Below are positions 1-7,909 of a DNA stretch of 64,000 nt, in pieces. How positions within the stretch are numbered: position 1 is the stretch's first letter; each line of letters opens with the position of its first letter. The stretch is taken from assembly GCA_965641885.1 (NCBI GenBank), contig OZ282574.1, positions 1,550,001-1,614,000 of the forward strand. Reading direction: 5' to 3'. The DNA is from Pseudophaeobacter sp965641885 (GTDB lineage Bacteria > Pseudomonadota > Alphaproteobacteria > Rhodobacterales > Rhodobacteraceae). Under the pieces are notes generated by a model. It ran no database searches, was not told the DNA's origin, and worked only from the letters and a program-made list of their open reading frames with translations. Position numbers and translations under genes: made by a program.

Positions 1-2
1 AA

Positions 3-719
3 GCGGCAGATCAAATGTCCGATGAGCAGATAGCTAATCTCGAGTTGCCTTTCGTTCCGATGCTGTGCAATCACGGACACCGCAACCACGAGCGCACTCT
101 CGCCGTCCATCGAGAGCTTGCACGTGATCCGAAGCTTTTTGTCCAATTACTACAATGGCATTATGCGCGACGGGATGGCGGCGATGAACCAGCACTCCAT
201 GAACTCACTCAAGAACGACGAGAGCTTCTGGCTAATTTGGCATATCACGCTTTAGCAGGCTGGAAAGAAGTTCCCGGCTGTGCTGCCGATGGGATTATCG
301 TTGGAGACACCTTTAATGAATGGGCCGATACCGCTTTGCGGCTCGCCGCCGAGGCCGACCGTAAGGAAGTTGCGGAAACACATCTTGGCGGCCTATTGGC
401 ACGCTTTGCGCGACATAGATCGTGGGACGATTGGTTGCCTGACAGCATACTAGATTTCATCAACCGTCCAGAAAACACAGGGTTGCGAGATCGGTTCGAG
501 ATGGGCGTAAGCAATGCACGCGGTGTAACCAGCCGCAGTCCCTACGATGGCGGAGAGCAGGAACGGCATCTCGCATTGCGCTATCGAGAACTTTCAACTC
601 GTTACGGTAACTCACATCCAAGAGTATCTACTATGCTGATCTCGATTGCAGAGGACTACGAAAGGGATGCAACACGACATGATGACCAAGCCGCAGTAGG
701 TGAGCGTTGGCGTCCATAA
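3..719 (+). CDS. C-terminal part of a large uncharacterised protein (5' end outside window)
   Basis: The reading frame is open to the first base of the window. The first ATG at 15 has no convincing ribosome binding site, so this is probably the C-terminal ~235 residues of a longer protein. The segment is soluble, charged and helix-rich, with no signal peptide or membrane segment. Recognisable blocks are GHRNHERTL near the start, a DxFNEW stretch in the middle, and a C-terminal stretch containing RSPYDGGEQER followed by a charged AEDYERDA-like helix. From memory, similar C-termini end very large (over 1000 residues) unannotated proteins found in variable regions of proteobacterial genomes; this is not verified. 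No function can be assigned. Everything downstream up to 10 kb is insertion-sequence debris, so the gene sits at the edge of an accessory region. Confidence 0.6.
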   Translation, partial: AADQMSDEQIANLELPFVPMLCNHGHRNHERTLAVHRELARDPKLFVQLLQWHYARRDGGDEPALHELTQERRELLANLAYHALAGWKEVPGCAADGIIVGDTFNEWADTALRLAAEADRKEVAETHLGGLLARFARHRSWDDWLPDSILDFINRPENTGLRDRFEMGVSNARGVTSRSPYDGGEQERHLALRYRELSTRYGNSHPRVSTMLISIAEDYERDATRHDDQAAVGERWRP

Positions 720-1232
720 GCAAGTCCCCCAAGGTCCCGCAGGCAATGAGCTCACCAATCAGCAAATTGTGCAAACGCAGCGAATGGCCGGAGTGACGGG
801 CCGCACCGCAGCATCCGGCGGCCATGGTCAATGGCCGGTTTGGGCCGTTCGTGACGACCCTTCCACCTGGTTGAACTATCTTTGGAAAAGGTCGAAATCT
901 GAGCAATGCGACCTTCAACGCCGAGACCTTCTGCTATCGGGGCGGCATGGTCTGTTTGCCTGCTTCGCTAAATGTGACCTGACGCCATCTCGCAGCCCAA
1001 AGCAGGCACTGTGTTTCGCCGAATTTGTTGAGAAGCTGAAGCAGCGTGCGTAAATCGAGATTGATTACGTGAAAGTTACGCTTTAAGATCGCTATGCGCC
1101 TGTAAATTAAGAGTAAAAAGATGACCGCCGCCCGCACCAATTATCTACATTAAAACCTTATAAAAATTCATTTTTTTCTTTGTGAGAATTTTCAGCCCCC
1201 CAGCTGGCCTCCCAGGCAATGCGGTGCTGTAA
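720..1232. other. gene-free stretch
   Basis: Short ORFs occur on both strands but none has a start with a ribosome binding site or a recognisable protein. An A/T-rich patch lies at about 1140-1190. It may be decayed accessory DNA. Confidence 0.5.
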
Positions 1233-1383
1233 TTAGCTCTCTAACCACGCGCACAGCTCTGAGACCTTCACCACAGAAACCCCGTTTTTTTGTAGATCTG
1301 GAAACAGCTCTCGTTTGCGCGCCGATAGACAGTTGCGCGACTCAAGCCGAATAGGTCTCTGCACTCACTTACAGGTGCTCAAA
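1233..1383 (-). pseudogene. frameshifted excisionase-like helix-turn-helix protein remnant
   Basis: Reading the minus strand from about 1383, one frame gives an HTH resembling the small AlpA/excisionase (HTH_17) proteins: ECRDLFGLSRATVYR. A shift into another frame near 1325 continues with LFPDLQKNGVSVVKV and ends SELCAWLES before a TAA at 1233-1235. The joined product would look like the C-terminal half of a small DNA-binding protein of the kind carried by prophages and integrative elements. An in-frame stop lies just upstream of the HTH, so no intact gene exists here. The reading is by eye; the family assignment is moderately secure, the exact frameshift point is not. Confidence 0.45.
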
Positions 1384-1620
1384 CAAGTGCGAATGGCAGC
1401 GATGTGCAGAAAACGAGGTTTGCAAAGTCAGGGCCGTCGAGCATCATACAATGGTACAACCGACCCTGACCTGCCGTTCGACCGCCCTCATGCGCTCAAA
1501 CAAATAATCCTAAAATGACCGTGATACCTTTCAGGGGACCCGAGGAGGCAATCTGCTAACACGCAGATTTTCAAGTCACGGACATTTAGTCACGCTGAAA
1601 CGCAACAGGGTAGCCGAGGG

Positions 1621-2220
1621 CTACATCTCACCTTCAACAACGGTTAGGCCAAGACTATGCCAGGCTTGCATGCCGCCGCGGTAATAGAAGATCTTCTCTT
1701 CGGGATATCCTTCGCGCAACATCGCCCTAATTGCCATTGGGGATTGGCCACACCATGGCCCATTGCAGAACAACAGCACTTCCTCAGCCTTTGTACAGTC
1801 CCAGTCACCCTCGCTGCCGGTGCAACCAACCTCGTCTAGCCGACTGGCCATTTGAGTATATGGCATATTGATAGCACTCGGAATCGTCCCGTTAAGATGC
1901 CATTCTAAGGTTCTGCCATCAATAAGTTTGCCGCCCTCTTCGGCGAACTTCAGCAACTCTATTTCTCCAACTGTCGTTACGCCAGGCGCAACTTGGATTG
2001 GCTGAACGCAAAATGGCGGGCACTTGCGCGAGGTTTTTGCATAGCTCGGGTCAATTGTCGCGTCAGTATCCTGATTGCGCATGATTTCGACCGGGCCGTC
2101 AAAGGTATCAACCGTGATACTCCCAATCTCGCCATTGATCTTGACATCAAGTTCTTCAGCTAAAGCTTGTGATGCAGGCAAGCTAATAAGGATGAAACAG
2201 ACTGAAATAATTTTTTTCAT
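1621..2220 (-). CDS. periplasmic rhodanese-like protein
   Basis: The product is 199 residues. The ATG at 2220 is chosen over upstream in-frame codons because it is preceded by a GGAAAA site and starts a clear Sec signal peptide (MKKIISVCFILISLP...ALA, cleavage near residue 21). A CPPFC motif lies at about residues 67-71. The C-terminal rhodanese domain carries the loop CNGPWCG at about 152-158, in which the first Cys is the expected sulfur-accepting nucleophile, followed by YYRGGMQAW typical of the domain end. Rhodaneses move sulfane sulfur between thiols; this one would act in the periplasm, perhaps in thiosulfate or sulfide handling or cofactor maturation. No sox or cytochrome genes are nearby, so partners are unknown. 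It stands alone between relics of mobile DNA and looks intact. Confidence 0.8.
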   Translation of the reverse strand: MKKIISVCFILISLPASQALAEELDVKINGEIGSITVDTFDGPVEIMRNQDTDATIDPSYAKTSRKCPPFCVQPIQVAPGVTTVGEIELLKFAEEGGKLIDGRTLEWHLNGTIPSAINMPYTQMASRLDEVGCTGSEGDWDCTKAEEVLLFCNGPWCGQSPMAIRAMLREGYPEEKIFYYRGGMQAWHSLGLTVVEGEM

Positions 2221-2513
2221 AGTATTTTCCGTTTTTAACATCTTCAGTTGCGTTGAGGGGGAGTATACATCGAGATTGCTGCATGTGTCGAGGGTCAGTC
2301 GGTTCGGGCCGCTCCAGAACTGCAGTGACAGACATGACACTGGTGTTGTTGGAATGGGCCTTGGACGGCCCATATTTGTCCAATGTTTCGACATTTTTAC
2401 GTCAACAACGAAGGTCTGCTTCCCAACCTTCCTGTAAGCGCAACTCCTGGACTTGACCACTTGACCACTTGAGTGCGGGGCTGCTTTGGGCTGACAGCAG
2501 TCAACCAGGACTC

Positions 2514-2517
2514 GTGC
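2514..2517. repeat. left target-site duplication of the IS3 element (GTGC)
   Basis: GTGC directly abuts the left terminal repeat at 2518. The same four bases follow the right terminal repeat at 3378-3381, as expected for a direct IS3-family insertion. Confidence 0.6.
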
Positions 2518-2549
2518 TGAGTCGCCCCACTTGAGTGGTCCAGTTTGAA

Positions 2550-2956
2550 AGTTAGTGCATGATTGGCCTTTGGACCATCGGAACGATGGCTTCTGGGGCC
2601 GGTGGGCGATAGCGCAGAGCACTATGAGGTCGTTTGGTGTTGTAGCCCCTCACGCCGCCATAGGCGTTCGACACGTTTGTCATTTACCCGTCGCCGACAG
2701 GCGGTGTTTACATCGCCGAGAGGGGCCAACCTGCATCCCTCAGCATGGCAGCCACCGGGCGCCTCTCGGCGATTGCCTGCAATCGCCTGCCTGCCAGTGG
2801 GTAGCCATATCGGCCGTACTGGCGTGTCAGCTCAATCATGTCCGCGGCCAGACGTTCTTCATCAGCACGCCCCTTTGGCAATCGACGTTGTGTGGTTGGG
2901 TGTTGGCCCAGGACGCGGCACACACGACGCTCAGAAACCTTCACCTGGGTACGCAC
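2550..2956 (-). pseudogene. IS3-family OrfB transposase, central region deleted
   Basis: From 2956 the minus strand encodes the OrfB N-terminus (RVCRVLGQHPTTQRR, then TRQYGRYGY), interrupted by an odd insertion of about 16 codons before AAMLRDAGW, and stops at 2708. About 40 bases further on, the typical OrfB C-terminus reappears (YNTKRPHSALRYRPPAPE, about 2557-2662). The whole D-D-E integrase core between them is gone. A short inverted repeat (CGCCGAGAGG at about 2714 and its complement near 2763) borders the odd insertion, suggesting a local template-switch event. Confidence 0.7.
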
Positions 2957-3020
2957 ATGATCAATGCAGGCATGTCGACGCGAGGGGCTCAGGGGCTCCG
3001 CCCGTTCAGGGCTGAAACGG

Positions 3021-3320
3021 TCATTTGACCGTTTCCAGGACGCCCATCACTCCCGTTGCGGCCTCCTTCAACATCAATTTGTCCAGGGTTAGGTCAGAAA
3101 CCGCACGACGCAGGCGCTCATTCTCTTTCTGTAGCCGCTTCAGTTCCTTTAGTTGTTCCGCACCCATTCCGCCATATTTCTTCTTCCAGCGGTAATAGGT
3201 TTGTTCAGTCACACTGATCTGTCTGATTGCGTCAATTCGGGGCATGCCTTGCCCCATCAGTACTTCAACCTGCCGTAACTTAACGACAATCTCTTCGGGC
3301 TTGGGTCTCTTAACAGCCAT
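3021..3320 (-). CDS. IS3-family transposase OrfA
   Basis: This 99-residue protein has the usual OrfA layout: a basic N-terminus (MAVKRPKPEEIV), a helix-turn-helix with the TYYRWKKKYGG signature, and a C-terminal leucine-zipper region (LKELKRLQKENERLRR) used for multimerisation and coupling to OrfB by frameshifting. Length and motifs are normal for the family and no stop interrupts it. In an intact element it binds the terminal repeats; here the OrfB partner is broken, so on its own it could at most act as a repressor or as a helper for related copies. It lies inside the inverted repeats at 2518 and 3377. Confidence 0.85.
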   Translation of the reverse strand: MAVKRPKPEEIVVKLRQVEVLMGQGMPRIDAIRQISVTEQTYYRWKKKYGGMGAEQLKELKRLQKENERLRRAVSDLTLDKLMLKEAATGVMGVLETVK

Positions 3321-3377
3321 CGTTGGTCCTCCGCTTTCCTAACAATAGGGGCGGACCACTTCAAAGGGGGAGACTCA

Positions 3378-3381
3378 GTGC
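3378..3381. repeat. right target-site duplication of the IS3 element (GTGC)
   Basis: GTGC immediately follows the right terminal inverted repeat and matches the bases at 2514-2517. Confidence 0.6.
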
Positions 3382-3466
3382 TGCCTCAGAGCCGAATTTT
3401 TCTATTGGTTCTGAAAAGTGTTTGGCGTCAGAATGCGTTGGATTATCACTTGAGGAGAAAAAACCT

Positions 3467-3820
3467 ATGCTCCAGACACTCGGACTTCTCCTGGGCTGTC
3501 AACTGCTGGGAGAAATAACTGTACGGGGTTTTGACCTCGCAATACCCGGCCCGGTTCTGGGTCTTACACTGCTTGTGCTGATCTTCGGCGCAATACCCAC
3601 ACTCGCTGAAAGGCTCAGGCCCACCACCACTGTTATATTAGCGAACCTGTCTTTCCTGTTCGTGCCTGCGGGTGTCGGTGTGATTGGGAACTTAGAGGTT
3701 TTGTCGGAAGATGGGGTCGCACTGCTGGCTATCCTGACCCTTTCGACGGTGCTCTCCATGCTGGCTGCTGTTGGAACGTTCCTTGGCGTTCGGCACGCAA
3801 CTGAACGCTGGGCCCCATGA
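3467..3820 (+). CDS. CidA/LrgA family holin-like membrane protein
   Basis: The product is 117 residues. The ATG at 3467 is chosen because GAGGAG lies 9-10 bases upstream and translation begins at once with a hydrophobic helix (MLQTLGLLLGCQLLGE); the longer frame upstream reads through the IS end and is not protein-like. Four hydrophobic segments and the IPGPVLGLTLL stretch near residues 25-35 are typical of CidA/LrgA proteins, which act with LrgB-type partners as small membrane exporters or holin-like regulators of envelope integrity and of pyruvate or overflow metabolites. The stop overlaps the lrgB start (ATGA), so the two are translationally coupled. The IS3 right end is 89 bp upstream and could affect expression. 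Confidence 0.85.
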   Translation: MLQTLGLLLGCQLLGEITVRGFDLAIPGPVLGLTLLVLIFGAIPTLAERLRPTTTVILANLSFLFVPAGVGVIGNLEVLSEDGVALLAILTLSTVLSMLAAVGTFLGVRHATERWAP

Positions 3821-4533
3821 CAGACGTCGCAAACCTCTGGAGCTATCTCGCGACCACACCATTGATCTGGCTCACCACAACGATCCTCGCCTATCTGGTC
3901 GCAGATGGAGTGGCGCGGCAGTTGGGCAACCCACCCTGGGCCAATCCAGTACTTCTGTCGGTCCTCCTGATAGCACCAGTGCTCTGGCTGACACAGACAG
4001 ACTACACGACCTATTTCGAGGGCGCCCAATTCATCCACTTCCTGCTCGGCCCCGCGACGGTGGCGTTGGCTTTACCGCTTTGGGACAATCGGGACACTAT
4101 TCGGACCTCGGTCGCGCCGATTGTGCTGGCTTTGCTTACAGGCTCGATCGTCGCGGCAGGCTCGGCCATTATGCTGGCGCGTGCCTTTGGTCTGCCTATG
4201 GAGGTCCTGCTCTCGTTGGCGCCAAAGTCTACTACCGCCCCCGTAGCTCTCGGCATCTCCGAAGCCATTGGCGGGATTCCGGCGCTGACAGCAGTGTTAG
4301 TCATTATGACGGGGATCATCGGGGCTGTGACGGTAACGCCTTTGATGAATTTACTGCGGATCACCGATTGGCGGGCGCGAGGTTTTGCCGTCGGTGTTGC
4401 CGCACACGGAATTGGGACGGCCCGCGCATTTCAGGTAAACCCTGTGGCAGGGGCCTATGCTGGTATCGCCATGGCACTAAACGCTCTGCTGACAAGCCTG
4501 ATCGTACCCCTGTTGGTGCGCTGGCTGGTTTGA
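3817..4533 (+). CDS. LrgB family membrane protein
   Basis: The product is 238 residues, the usual LrgB length. It begins within the ATGA overlap with the CidA-like gene. Multiple transmembrane helices and the family landmarks are present: LGPATVALALPLWDN in the first half, LAPKSTTAPVALGISE in the middle, and AHGIGTARAF in the C-terminal part. LrgB partners with LrgA/CidA in the inner membrane; roles in controlled lysis and in pyruvate or glycolate transport are known for relatives. The gene is intact. It is followed within about 50 bp by IS30 debris on the opposite strand, so no terminator of its own is evident. Confidence 0.9.
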   Translation: MTDVANLWSYLATTPLIWLTTTILAYLVADGVARQLGNPPWANPVLLSVLLIAPVLWLTQTDYTTYFEGAQFIHFLLGPATVALALPLWDNRDTIRTSVAPIVLALLTGSIVAAGSAIMLARAFGLPMEVLLSLAPKSTTAPVALGISEAIGGIPALTAVLVIMTGIIGAVTVTPLMNLLRITDWRARGFAVGVAAHGIGTARAFQVNPVAGAYAGIAMALNALLTSLIVPLLVRWLV

Positions 4534-4574
4534 AAGCCTTACCACTCAATACTCAGGAGGAGTGCGGCTTGGCG

Positions 4575-4925
4575 TCAGGGGCTTGGCAAACGGCTGCCAT
4601 CTGGAGAGCCGCGCTTATCAGCAACGCTTCCGGCCCAAATCGAAACAGCATTTTTGATTTTGCGCAACTCAAGACCCTTTTGAGTGGCATGTCTTGAGCG
4701 TCGGATAGCACGCGGGCTGCGCAGGCATTCCTGCAATTCCTTCTTCAAAACCCCTCGGGTTTGGGCATAGAGGCTGCGATATATCGTTTCGTGTGACACA
4801 CAATTTTGCTCTGCATCAGGATATTTGCGTTTGAGCCACCCTGCTATTTGCTGCGGTGACCATTTTCTACGCAGCTTGCGCGCTATCAATTGGCACAAAG
4901 GATCGTTCAACGAGAGCTTACACAA
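4575..4925 (-). pseudogene. IS30-family transposase fragment (middle part)
   Basis: Between about 4925 and 4640 the minus strand matches the central part of IS30-type transposases: LRRKWSPQQIAGWLKR, then VSHETIYRSLYAQTRGV and SRHATQKG. A TAG lies directly upstream of the first matching codon, and homology is lost after about KIKNAVSI, before any catalytic DDE residue. The remaining codons to 4575 are unrelated. This fragment continues almost where the N-terminal fragment at 7230-7592 ends, on the same strand, suggesting one ancestral element later split. Confidence 0.75.
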
Positions 4926-4929
4926 CTAG

Positions 4930-5365
4930 GGCCGAGTTGCGTTAGCTAAAGAAGTGAGCCTTGGAGCGCCATTGGTCCGAGCGACAATGGCGAACGGACC
5001 TTTGCGGGCAGCAGTCCACTGGCTGGCTGGATCAGAATGGGACGTGAATTTGGGGTCAACGATGGATGCAGCACCAAAGGGCGCGTCATCCAAAATATCC
5101 AAATACTCCTTCACGGCACGCGGCGCATCACTTGGATCAAGGACGTTATGATCCCAATCACACCTTTGGTGTGGAGTTCTGTTTGTTCGCGTCGACTTCA
5201 ATCAAGCTGGCATCTGCCGCAAGGCGTTTCCCGCTCACCAAGCCATCTGCGATGCACCGGGCAACGGTCTTTTCGAACAGATGCCGCAGAAGTTTGCTCT
5301 CCCGGAACCGGGCATGTCTGTTCTTGGAGAAAGTCGAATGGTTAGTACTCGTCAGTAAACCTCAT
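4930..5365 (-). pseudogene. IS1182-type transposase fragment, frameshifted
   Basis: Minus-strand translation gives two segments in different frames. From about 5345 to 5170: HSTFSKNRHARFRESKLLR followed by LFEKTVARCIADGLVSGKR and DASLIEVDANKQN. From about 5175 to 4990: DWDHNVLDPSDAPRAVKEY followed by DDAPFGAASIVDPKF and SDPASQWTAARKGPF. These are consecutive blocks of the N-terminal half of IS1182/IS5-superfamily transposases, joined by a one-base frameshift near 5170. The beginning and the catalytic C-terminal half are missing. Just upstream (about 5380-5347) is a stub MSKGMRFTDEY followed by a stop, perhaps the start of another transposase. Family assignment is by motif memory. Confidence 0.6.
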
Positions 5366-5607
5366 TCCCTTGCTCATATCCGTCTCTCCTTGATTCCAAA
5401 ATTACCAAGCAAAGCGTCTACAAATCTAGGGGCACCTCATGGAGATGTTCATTGATCACCCTCCAACAAATGCAACCTGAGGACTGATGCTGACCTATTG
5501 GGCAATCGCTTTCCCAAACATAGGGAAGGACTACTTCATTCGGGGTGCCGCTCCTTGATGTTTGCCCAAAGCACCAGCCCGTTGCATTGGATCGCGGCAT
5601 ACACGAG

Positions 5608-6351
5608 TTATTCCGAAGCTAATTCGCAAGCCTCAACCGGAAATTCGAACTGAAAACGAGACCCCTTTCCCAATTCAGACCTCACAGTGACGCGGCCATC
5701 CCAACTGTCGGCAATTTTTTGGGCAACAGCCAATCCCAACCCGCTACCTCCGGCCTCATCTCGAGGTTTCAGTATTGCAAAGGGTTCGAAGATGCGCTGG
5801 TGAAATTCCCTTTCGATGCCGGGTCCATTGTCTTCCACACAAAAGATCGCCGTTTCGCCGTGTAGCCGACCTGTCACGCGGACATGTGAATCGCATTGAT
5901 CGTTGTGCAAAACAGCATTTGATATCAAGTGCTTGAAGATAGAAGAAAGATCTTCGCGAATTACCGCTAGGGTTGAAAGTTCCGGGGCAACTTCGATCTC
6001 ATATGCACCTTGGGCGAGATGTCTACGGGCCACTTCATCGATCACTGCAGGAATGTCGACGCAACTTACCGTCGCCTCAGGGTCCGCCACCAGTGCGTAT
6101 TCAAGAAGCCCTGCCAGCAATCCTTCCATTTGGACGGCTTTGCTTGTGATCATCTCGAGAAACTGTTGGGCGTTTGGGGGAATATCAGTTTCTGCGCTCT
6201 CAAACTCTTCGGAAATCCACTCCGGGAGGATTTTCAGAGCGCGAAGGGGCGCGCGCAGATCATGCCCAATTCTGTGGGCAATCATATTCACCGCTTCGGG
6301 CGTGGTGCAGTTCTTGCATTCAGTCGAGGTATCCATGGCTGCACGTAACAT
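5608..6351 (-). CDS. soluble sensor histidine kinase without an input domain
   Basis: The product is 247 residues. A short N-terminus with a CxxC (CKNC) is followed directly by a HisKA dimerisation helix with the phosphoacceptor His in HRIGHDLRAPLRAL, then a complete HATPase domain: N box HLISNAVLHND, G1 VEDNGPGI, and G2 GGSGLGLAVAQ. There is no membrane segment, PAS or GAF domain, so the input must come from a partner protein or from the cytoplasm. The response-regulator gene lies 187 bp upstream on the same strand, making a likely RR-HK operon. Start at 6351 (AAGGGTCT upstream) rather than the internal ATG at 6336. The pair is bounded by transposase relics on both sides but both genes are intact. 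Confidence 0.85.
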   Translation of the reverse strand: MLRAAMDTSTECKNCTTPEAVNMIAHRIGHDLRAPLRALKILPEWISEEFESAETDIPPNAQQFLEMITSKAVQMEGLLAGLLEYALVADPEATVSCVDIPAVIDEVARRHLAQGAYEIEVAPELSTLAVIREDLSSIFKHLISNAVLHNDQCDSHVRVTGRLHGETAIFCVEDNGPGIEREFHQRIFEPFAILKPRDEAGGSGLGLAVAQKIADSWDGRVTVRSELGKGSRFQFEFPVEACELASE

Positions 6352-6537
6352 AGATTGAGACCCTTGTTCTGACAGGCGGCGAGATTTCTGAGTGGTCGGA
6401 AAAACTCCGAGATGAAATTTTTCCAGTAATTATAGAGCCGTGCGCGGTCCATCCTCGTCAAGCCGGTTCAGGTCGATCTCCTCAGCGCTACCATCGATAC
6501 GCCTCGTGGTCCCCAAGATAGTTGCGCCGTTCGGCCT

Positions 6538-6930
6538 TCAAGAAGCCCTCAATATCTCACAGATCAGGTCGGGATTAAGGTCGGACTTTGTCACAACACG
6601 CCTGACACCCGCGGCACTGGCCTTGTCCCACATGAAAGGAGAGGGCCAATCAGAAACAATGATGATCGGGGTCTCAGCCAAGCTTGGTGACTGCGCCAAT
6701 TCTAAAGCAAAGTCGGAACCCTTTCCATCAGGCAAGGAGTTGTCCAGCAGAATTAGGGACGCGGGTCCTGCCATAAGCACCTGTCGGGCAGCCACCAAAG
6801 AGGTCACTGCCGTGATGACAACGTTGTTCATTGCAGTTTTTGCAGTTCGAAACATCATCAACCGATCAAACTCGTCATCTTCGACGATCAGGCACTTTGG
6901 TCGCGGATCTTTGGGTTTCGTGTAGGCCAT
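6538..6930 (-). CDS. single-domain response regulator (CheY-like)
   Basis: The product is 130 residues if the ATG at 6930 is used; it has a purine-rich GGAACGAGAG just upstream, whereas the upstream ATG at 6966 has none. The receiver landmarks are complete: acidic pocket CLIVEDDEFDR, phosphoacceptor Asp in LILLDNSLPDG, Ser switch residue in IIIVSDW, and Lys in VVTKSD. There is no output domain, so phosphorylation must be read out by protein-protein contact, as in CheY or Rcp1. The histidine kinase encoded next on the same strand is the probable partner. An LxDNSLPDG loop of this kind is common in receivers of phytochrome-linked or hybrid systems, but no photoreceptor is encoded here. Confidence 0.85.
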   Translation of the reverse strand: MAYTKPKDPRPKCLIVEDDEFDRLMMFRTAKTAMNNVVITAVTSLVAARQVLMAGPASLILLDNSLPDGKGSDFALELAQSPSLAETPIIIVSDWPSPFMWDKASAAGVRRVVTKSDLNPDLICEILRAS

Positions 6931-7229
6931 ACTCTCGTTCCATATATTTAGCAGTGGAAACTTCATCGTAGGCAGCCCGAACTCACAGACTCTTTCAGAG
7001 GATCGGTCAAATTATTTAACTAATCCTTAAAGCTAAAATTGGAGGAAATAGGTTTGTTCTGAACCACTACCCACCCTTTGGAATTGTCTACTTCTATGGG
7101 CAACGGACCGGGATTTCCGGCCCTCCGCGTTGATATTGCGACTGTAATTTTGCAAAGACCAGTTTCTGCTGCGGTTTCAACTGGTGGACGCAACACAGGC
7201 AACAATATCTCCGGACTGGCTCACCTTCG
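6931..7229. other. intergenic stretch between response regulator and IS30 fragment
   Basis: This should contain the promoter for the RR-HK pair transcribed leftward. Short ORFs here have no ribosome binding sites or recognisable products. The right-hand boundary near 7255 is where IS30 homology begins. Confidence 0.4.
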
Positions 7230-7592
7230 TCAGTCTGTGCGCGATGTTCTGACCACGCGATACGCATTCCGCCCACCGTTGCGATGAACCTCTCGGCTGA
7301 TCGTTGAAGGCGACCGCTTTAAGATCCGCGCAATGGCACGAAACGAACGCTTGGCAGCAAGGCCACGAGAGATCTCCTCCCGTTCCATTAAGGTCAGAGC
7401 AAGACGGGATCTGGTGCGCGTTGGTGGTCGGATGCCTCCAGTCACCGCAAGGTGGGGAAAAATCGATGATGAAGCGCGATTAAAGCAACGCCCAATCGAA
7501 CTCATAGACTCTCCGCGCAGCCAGCAATCCCACATCTCCGACTTCTGTTTGTCAGTGTAAAATGTCCGCGTCCGATACTTCATGCCTAACAC
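7230..7592 (-). pseudogene. IS30-family transposase N-terminal fragment
   Basis: From 7592 the minus strand encodes the DNA-binding N-terminus of IS30-type transposases: MKYRTRTFYTDKQKSEMWD, SMSSIGRCFNRASSSIF, and the second helix-turn-helix FRAIARILKRSPSTISREV. Homology is lost after NAYRV near 7255, and a stop follows at 7230. The probable outer end of the element, including an inverted-repeat-like TGTTGCGCCGACCTGTTGAA, lies just upstream at about 7617-7636. The continuation of the same protein family is found at 4925-4640 on the same strand. The fragment retains DNA-binding helices but no catalytic domain. Confidence 0.75.
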
Positions 7593-7909
7593 TCCATCTT
7601 TCCAAAAAGACTAAAGTGTTGCGCCGACCTGTTGAAACCACACCGCTCAGCCGACCTTTGAAACCCAAAAATGCTGCAAAGCAGCCCGACATGATGGCGG
7701 CGACCTAGGAGGCGCTTGAGATGTGGGAGTCCCGTTTGCAGCTGGATCAGGTTCCTGTTCAGCATTCGACGCCTGGGCATGCTCTCACCTCACTGCAGGG
7801 CGCCGATCTGCCAACAGGTGAAGAGATCATCACTGGCTACGAAGCGCAGACTGCGGTCATTGCAAAGTTTCGTTGCGAGAGAGCTGGGAAGGCCAGAGTG
7901 TTTGGTCGT
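7593..7909. other. intergenic stretch with IS30 end and decayed sequence
   Basis: The left part holds the likely IS30 terminal repeat near 7617-7636. On the plus strand a frame from about 7691 to 7921 is interrupted by a TAG at codon 6 and has no recognised product. No intact gene is seen. Confidence 0.35.

Larger units (their letters stand above)
2518..3377 (-). mobile_element. internally deleted IS3-family insertion sequence with both ends
   Basis: Imperfect terminal inverted repeats of 24-25 bp are visible at 2518-2541 and 3353-3377; both begin TGAGTC when read inward and both end AGTGGTCC. They are flanked by a GTGC duplication. The element is 860 bp, against roughly 1.2-1.3 kb for intact IS3 relatives. 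It keeps an intact OrfA (3021-3320) and the two outer parts of OrfB, but lacks the DDE catalytic core. It therefore cannot move by itself, though its ends could be recognised by a related transposase supplied elsewhere. Its right end lies 89 bp before the cidA start, so it may have replaced the native promoter of that operon. Confidence 0.75.

Noticed and set aside
2555..3028. 157- and 150-codon plus-strand frames over the IS3 element
   Set aside because: They are antisense to transposase remnants readable on the minus strand.
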